The notes below the pieces were generated by a model. That model saw only the letters and a list, made by a program, of their open reading frames with translations. It was not told where the DNA came from and ran no database searches. Made by a program: the position numbers and the translations under genes. Shown here one piece after another: positions 46,353 through 50,170 of a stretch of DNA of 50,170 bases (its first letter is position 1; every line of letters starts with the position of its first letter). Location: contig JAFGUH010000017.1 in the NCBI GenBank assembly GCA_016938615.1, forward strand, positions 1 through 50,170, read 5' to 3'. Origin of the DNA: Halothiobacillaceae bacterium (GTDB lineage: Bacteria; Pseudomonadota; Gammaproteobacteria; Halothiobacillales; Halothiobacillaceae).

Positions 46353-46369
46353 GGCAGGAGGCTGACGCC

Positions 46370-46603
46370 ATGACGGAGAAGGTGATCGAAGTGGACGCGC
46401 GCGGGCTCTCCTGCCCGATGCCACTCCTCAAGGCACGCAAGGCTATCGCGACGGCCATGACTGGTCAGCGTGTCGTGGTGCTGGCGACAGACCCCGGGGC
46501 CGAGCGCGACTTCACCGCCTACTGTGAGCGGGCCGGTCACCGGTTGGTCTCGCTGGCCTGGACGGATGACGTGTTGCGCGTCGAGTTGGCGCGGGGCGAG
46601 TGA
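46370..46603 (+). CDS. tusA: TusA-family sulfur carrier protein
   Basis: 77 residues with the family core VDARGLSCPMPLLKARKAI, whose Cys carries persulfide, and a small alpha/beta fold. In sulfur oxidizers TusA often works with rhodanese in cytoplasmic sulfur transfer, which fits the adjoining gene; a role in tRNA thiolation is the alternative. Seventeen bases after the rhodanese stop with AGGAGG before the ATG, so likely cotranscribed. Confidence 0.93.
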   Translation: MTEKVIEVDARGLSCPMPLLKARKAIATAMTGQRVVVLATDPGAERDFTAYCERAGHRLVSLAWTDDVLRVELARGE

Positions 46604-46817
46604 TCGGGGAACCTCGCGATTTTGCCCAGGCCGGAATCCCGACATGCGTCTCTGCTCGCCCCTGGTCGCGTCTGTGAGGGGACGGTGAGCGCCTCGGAGG
46701 TGATCGATGATTTTTGCCTTCAGTGGACGAGGGCCGTCGGAGTTGCCAGAGGTCTCGGGCGTCGGCTTGGCGGCCGAAGTCGATAGCCGCGCTAGTCGGG
46801 TCGCCGGGTTCTGGCGT

Positions 46818-46850
46818 ATTGTCCGACATTGTCAAAGAGAATAATGACAA
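46818..46850 (+). promoter_or_regulatory. Possible regulator site upstream of the exported hypothetical gene
   Basis: ATTGTC appears twice, 10 bases apart (46818 and 46828), and TTGTCA (46829-46834) forms an inverted pair with TGACAA (46845-46850). It lies about 30 bases before the ATG at 46877 in a gap of 273 bases otherwise without recognisable features. The TTGTCA hexamer is also the -35 of soxX. Function unknown. Confidence 0.35.
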
Positions 46851-46876
46851 GAGATACAGCAAGGGAGTGAGGAGTC

Positions 46877-47821
46877 ATGGGAAATATTCGTTTCGTTCAT
46901 CTGCCGCTGATTGGCGGTTTTATGTTTCTGCTGGCGGTGTCCGGCCTCGCACGGGCCGAGTTTCAGCCATTTGTATCGGGCACGCCGGTCAGCGGTGAAG
47001 TAGGGACGGTGGCCGGGGGCGCCAAGGAAAAGCTGGCCGCCGAAGGCTTCGAGGTGGTCGGCGATTACGCTCCCACCAAGGGAGTGCGGGTCGTGGTGGT
47101 GAGCAGCGACGCGCTGCGCCGCGCCGCGGCGAAGACCGAGCGAGGCGGTTACGGAGCGGTGATCAGCGTCGCGTTCGAGCAGACAGGGGGTCAGACACTG
47201 ATCACCTATCAGAACCCGCATTACGTCGCGCACGGCTATCGTCTCGAGGGCGATGGTGAAACGGCATTCCAGTCCCTCGCCGCGGCGCTGGGCGCGACCG
47301 GGTACCTCGGCGGAGAGCCGATCTCGGAGGCCAACCTGCGTACCTACCAGTACGCCTTCGGACTGGAGACGTTCCTCGACGCGGTCGACTTGGGGCGCTT
47401 CGATAGCTTCGCGGCCGCTGACCGCACGATCACCGAGCGTCTTAAGGGCGGCAAGTTGGGCGCTGAACTGGTCTACCGCGTGGAAATCCCGGGCAAGGAT
47501 CAGATCGTCTACGGGGTCGCGATGCAGACCGACGACCCCAACGCCAACGGGGCAGCCCTGGTGCAGGCGGTCGACCACGACGCGCCGCGGGGTTACGCGT
47601 TTCTGCCGTACCCGGTTTTGCTGGATGAGAACGCGGCCGAGACGCTTAATCTGCGTTTCCGGATGGCGCTGTTTTTCCCCGATCTACCGATGATGGGAGG
47701 CGATGCCTCGTTCTTCAAGCTGCGGTCCGCGCCGGATGCGATCAACGATCTGCTGGGGGAGGCCGTCGGCGGCGAGATACCGAAGGAAGAGCGCTCGAGT
47801 ACCGGTTTCGGTACCTTCTGA
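46877..47821 (+). CDS. Exported protein of unknown function
   Basis: 314 residues, preceded by GTGAGGAG. A clear signal peptide (IGGFMFLLAVSGLARA, cut near residue 27) indicates the periplasm. The remainder has no Cys, haem or metal motif I recognise. The part VGTVAGGAKEKLAAEGFEVVGDYAPTKG... (in part) followed by a second half with ELVYRVEIPGKDQIVYGVAM and YAFLPYPVLLDENAAETLNLRFRM suggests two alpha/beta modules; a resemblance to DUF302-type sequence at the N-terminus is vague. Neighbours are sulfur-transfer genes and ilvB, giving no firm clue. Confidence 0.75.
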   Translation: MGNIRFVHLPLIGGFMFLLAVSGLARAEFQPFVSGTPVSGEVGTVAGGAKEKLAAEGFEVVGDYAPTKGVRVVVVSSDALRRAAAKTERGGYGAVISVAFEQTGGQTLITYQNPHYVAHGYRLEGDGETAFQSLAAALGATGYLGGEPISEANLRTYQYAFGLETFLDAVDLGRFDSFAAADRTITERLKGGKLGAELVYRVEIPGKDQIVYGVAMQTDDPNANGAALVQAVDHDAPRGYAFLPYPVLLDENAAETLNLRFRMALFFPDLPMMGGDASFFKLRSAPDAINDLLGEAVGGEIPKEERSSTGFGTF

Positions 47822-47897
47822 CCGGCTGAGCGGTCCCGGGGCTCGGTATCGTCCCTCGTCCGCTCCGGTTTGCCGGTCAAATCAAAGCTGCGCGATG

Positions 47898-47926
47898 GTG
47901 AAATCTGTGGAATAACGCGTTATATT
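47898..47926 (+). promoter_or_regulatory. Candidate promoter for ilvBH
   Basis: GTGAAA, 17-base spacer, TATATT (4/6 and 5/6) in the 400-base gap before ilvB. It would give a leader of nearly 290 bases containing the hairpin at 47981-48024. Confidence 0.45.
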
Positions 47927-47980
47927 AATGTTTCTACGATTGAGACCGTCGGGCCCTAACGGGCGCATCCGCGGTTGATG

Positions 47981-48024
47981 GCAGCCTGTCCGACCGGCGA
48001 TGATCTCGCCGCCCGGGCAGGCTG
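47981..48024 (+). promoter_or_regulatory. Stable hairpin in the ilvB leader
   Basis: GCAGCCTGTCC (47981-47991) pairs with GGGCAGGCTGC (48014-48024) over 11 positions with one G-U pair, loop about 22 bases. No T tract follows, so it is not an intrinsic terminator. It might be part of an attenuator or a branched-chain amino acid response, but I see no Ile/Val/Leu-rich leader peptide ahead of it. Confidence 0.4.
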
Positions 48025-48222
48025 CTGTCGTCATGGACTGCGTTGATCGCGTTGCACTCCAAGCAAACTCAATGAGAAGTGGACGACCCATCCGGTGCCC
48101 TGGTGCCGGATGCGGGGACGGTTTCCCCGAAAACGGGTGGCCGGCTGTCGCGCATGCACGACGTGACGCTGCCACCAAGCCATTCAGTCAGTGAACGCGT
48201 TAGTTTCGAGGTGAGTACGCTC

Positions 48223-49923
48223 GTGGAATTGTCCGGCGGTGAAATCCTGGTCGAGTGCCTCAAGGCCGAGGGGGTCGATACGGTCTTCGGCTACCCCGGT
48301 GGGGCGGTCCTTCACATTTACGATGCCCTGTTTCAGCAGGAAGACGTCAAACACGTGCTGGTGCGTCACGAACAGGGCGCGGTCCACATGGCCGACGGCT
48401 TCGCCCGCGCTACCGGCAGACCGGGCGTTGTGCTGGTCACCTCGGGCCCCGGGGCGACCAACGCGGTGACCGGTATTGCCACGGCGCACATGGACTCGAT
48501 CCCGCTGGTGGTCTTCACCGGGCAGGTCCACAGCGCGCTGATCGGCAACGATGCCTTCCAGGAGGTCGACAACGTCGGCATCACGCGTCCCTGCGTGAAG
48601 CACAACTTCATGGTCAAGGACGTTCGCGACATGGCCGAGACCATCAAGAAGGCGTTCTATGTCGCGACAACCGGTCGCCCGGGCCCGGTCGTCGTTGACA
48701 TCCCCAAGGATGTCACCGATCCCAAGGTCAAGGTCCCGTTCGAGTACCCGGAAAAGGTCGCGATGCGCTCCTACCAGCCGACCGAGAAGGGGCACTCCGG
48801 GCAGATCCGCAAGGCGGTCGACATGATCGTCAACGCCGAACGGCCGATGATCTACACCGGCGGTGGCGTGGTCCTGGGCCGGGCCGGCGACGAGCTGACC
48901 CACTTCACGCAGAAGCTCGGCTATCCGATCACCCAGACATTGATGGGGCTGGGCGCCTACCCGTCGAGCGACAAGCAGCACCTGGGCATGCTCGGCATGC
49001 ACGGTACCTACGAGGCGAACATGGGCATGCATCATTGCGATGTCCTGATCGCGATCGGTGCGCGCTTCGACGACCGGGTGACCGGCGACCTGTCCAAGTT
49101 CTGTCCGCACGCGAAGATCGTCCACGTCGACATCGACCCCTCCTCGATCTCCAAGAACGTCGTCGTCGACGTGCCGATCGTCGGCTCGGTCAAGTCGGTG
49201 CTCACCGAGATGATCGAGTTGATCAACCAGGCCGGCGGCGCGAAGAAGACCAACGAGCTCGAGGCATGGTGGGATCAGATTGCGCAGTGGCGAGGCATGA
49301 ACTGCCTCGATTTCAAGCAGGGCGAGGACATCATCAAGCCGCAGTACGTCGTGCAGAAACTGTGGGAAGTCACCAAGGGTGACGCCTTCGTCACCTCCGA
49401 CGTCGGCCAGCACCAGATGTGGGCGGCGCAGTACTACGGCTTTAACAAGCCGAATCGTTGGATCAACTCCGGCGGGCTCGGCACGATGGGCTTCGGCTTG
49501 CCCGCAGCGCTGGGTGCCAAGTGGGCGTACCCCGACGAGGAGGTCGCCTGCGTCACCGGCGAGGGCAGCATCCAGATGTGCAGCCAGGAGTTGTCGACGG
49601 CGCTGCAGTACAACCTGCCGGTCAAGATCGTCAGTCTCAACAACGGCTATCTCGGCATGGTTCGCCAGTGGCAGGAGTTCTTCTACTCCGGTCGCTACGC
49701 GATGAGCTACATGGAATCCCTGCCGGACTTCGTCAAGCTGGCCGAGGCCTATGGTCACGTCGGCATGCGTATCGACAAGCCGTCCGACGTCGAGGGCGCG
49801 CTCAAGGAGGCGTTCGCCATGAAGGACCGACTGGTCTTCATGGACTTCCAGACCGATCCGGAAGAGAACGTCTATCCGATGGTCCCCGCCGGCGCGGGTC
49901 TCAATGAAATGATCCTGGTGTGA
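48223..49923 (+). CDS. ilvB: Acetolactate synthase, large (catalytic) subunit
   Basis: TPP- and FAD-dependent first common step of valine, leucine and isoleucine synthesis. I use the GTG at 48223 (GAGGTGAG sits 8 bases before), giving 566 residues and the conserved start [27 protein letters not shown] (in part); a GTG at 48079 would add 48 unconserved residues. Motifs: catalytic Glu in [20 protein letters not shown]/carboligation segments, TPP-binding [16 protein letters not shown] with [12 protein letters not shown]. Overlap-free with ilvH 13 bases on. Confidence 0.96.
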   Translation: MELSGGEILVECLKAEGVDTVFGYPGGAVLHIYDALFQQEDVKHVLVRHEQGAVHMADGFARATGRPGVVLVTSGPGATNAVTGIATAHMDSIPLVVFTGQVHSALIGNDAFQEVDNVGITRPCVKHNFMVKDVRDMAETIKKAFYVATTGRPGPVVVDIPKDVTDPKVKVPFEYPEKVAMRSYQPTEKGHSGQIRKAVDMIVNAERPMIYTGGGVVLGRAGDELTHFTQKLGYPITQTLMGLGAYPSSDKQHLGMLGMHGTYEANMGMHHCDVLIAIGARFDDRVTGDLSKFCPHAKIVHVDIDPSSISKNVVVDVPIVGSVKSVLTEMIELINQAGGAKKTNELEAWWDQIAQWRGMNCLDFKQGEDIIKPQYVVQKLWEVTKGDAFVTSDVGQHQMWAAQYYGFNKPNRWINSGGLGTMGFGLPAALGAKWAYPDEEVACVTGEGSIQMCSQELSTALQYNLPVKIVSLNNGYLGMVRQWQEFFYSGRYAMSYMESLPDFVKLAEAYGHVGMRIDKPSDVEGALKEAFAMKDRLVFMDFQTDPEENVYPMVPAGAGLNEMILV

Positions 49924-49936
49924 GGGCGGACCGACT

Positions 49937-50170
49937 ATGCGACACATCATTTCGATCCTGATGGAAAACGAGGCCGGCGCGCTCTCCCGGGTGGCCGGGC
50001 TGTTCTCGGCTCGTGGCTACAACATCGAGTCGCTGTGCGTGGCACCGACCCACGACGAATCCCTGTCGCGCCTGACCCTGGTTACCAGCGGCGACGAGCA
50101 GGTGATCGAACAGATCGTCAAGCAGCTCAACAAGCTGATCGACGTGGTCAAGGTCCAGGACATGGCCGAC
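49937..50170 (+). CDS. ilvH: Acetolactate synthase small (regulatory) subunit, N-terminal part
   Basis: The first 78 codons are visible; the gene runs off the right edge. The ACT domain is complete in outline: [33 protein letters not shown] (in part), then [18 protein letters not shown] and [17 protein letters not shown]. In the family this subunit raises activity and binds valine for feedback control. Directly downstream of ilvB, as expected for ilvBH (often followed by ilvC). Confidence 0.96.
   Translation, partial: MRHIISILMENEAGALSRVAGLFSARGYNIESLCVAPTHDESLSRLTLVTSGDEQVIEQIVKQLNKLIDVVKVQDMAD

Noticed and set aside
46604-46640. GGGAACCTC just after the tusA stop, resembling the end of the dispersed repeat
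   Set aside because: Only about 9 bases match; no interior blocks or opposite end could be found.
47928-47978. 16-residue leader peptide before ilvB
   Set aside because: Few Ile/Leu/Val codons, no ribosome site, and its ATG overlaps the likely transcription start.
48184-49950. 588-codon minus-strand frame opposite ilvB
   Set aside because: Antisense shadow; ilvB is complete and conserved on the plus strand.

Overview
The window is GC-rich, densely packed chromosomal DNA from a gammaproteobacterium. Gene order (ponA / pilMNOPQ-aroK-aroB-damX-gltB; glyA-nrdR-ribD-ribE-ribBA-ribH-nusB-thiL-pgpA; rpsU divergent from tsaD) is typical of that class. The sox thiosulfate-oxidation genes (soxX, soxA, soxB), a cbb3 oxidase cluster, and rhodanese and TusA genes point to a sulfur-oxidizing chemolithotroph. 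Halothiobacillaceae (Halothiobacillus/Guyparkeria) is my best guess, by inference only. I found no tRNA, rRNA, CRISPR array, transposase or phage gene.

Layout. 1-9257 (minus strand): start of gltB, then damX, aroB, aroK and the type IV pilus operon pilMNOPQ. 9419-12474 (plus): class A penicillin-binding protein and a conserved hypothetical. 12522-15772 (minus): hemE, gltD, yqeY, rpsU. 15991-17682: tsaD (plus) converging on plsY (minus). 18056-19678 (plus): a BioH-like esterase and bioC (biotin). 19940-28923 (plus): ccoNOQP, then ccoG, ccoH and ccoI for cbb3 oxidase assembly and copper supply. 28994-29482 (minus): cyclic-nucleotide-binding protein. 30006-37945 (plus): glyA, nrdR, riboflavin genes, nusB, thiL, pgpA. 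37958-40263: moaB, a DUF3579 protein and a short asparaginase-like protein. 40410-44033 (minus): soxB, soxA, soxX. 44347-47821: bepA-like protease, rhodanese, tusA-like gene and an exported hypothetical. 48223-50170 (plus): ilvB and the start of ilvH.

The most striking feature is a dispersed intergenic repeat of about 240-330 bp. I see eight copies (A-H): 514-786, 17753-18034, 24905-25191, 26091-26424, 33821-34130, 38691-38928, 39374-39654 and a degraded one near 45800-45986. Most full copies have about 20-25 bp terminal inverted repeats related to GAACCTCTGCACGAATCGA, and two internal arms that are themselves inverted repeats, so one strand could fold into a cloverleaf. The two ends of a copy often share variants absent from other copies. 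Copy E keeps the ends but has an unrelated interior. At this density the genome could hold hundreds. I do not recognise the family; it is the best candidate here for something undescribed.

Smaller points: soxX and soxB have matching promoters with an A/T tract; gltD-hemE sits apart from gltB and next to rpsU-yqeY where dnaG-rpoD is common; the cyclohydrolase half of RibBA has lost zinc and active-site residues; ccoS is absent beside ccoI; and two copies of the repeat interrupt ccoGHI.
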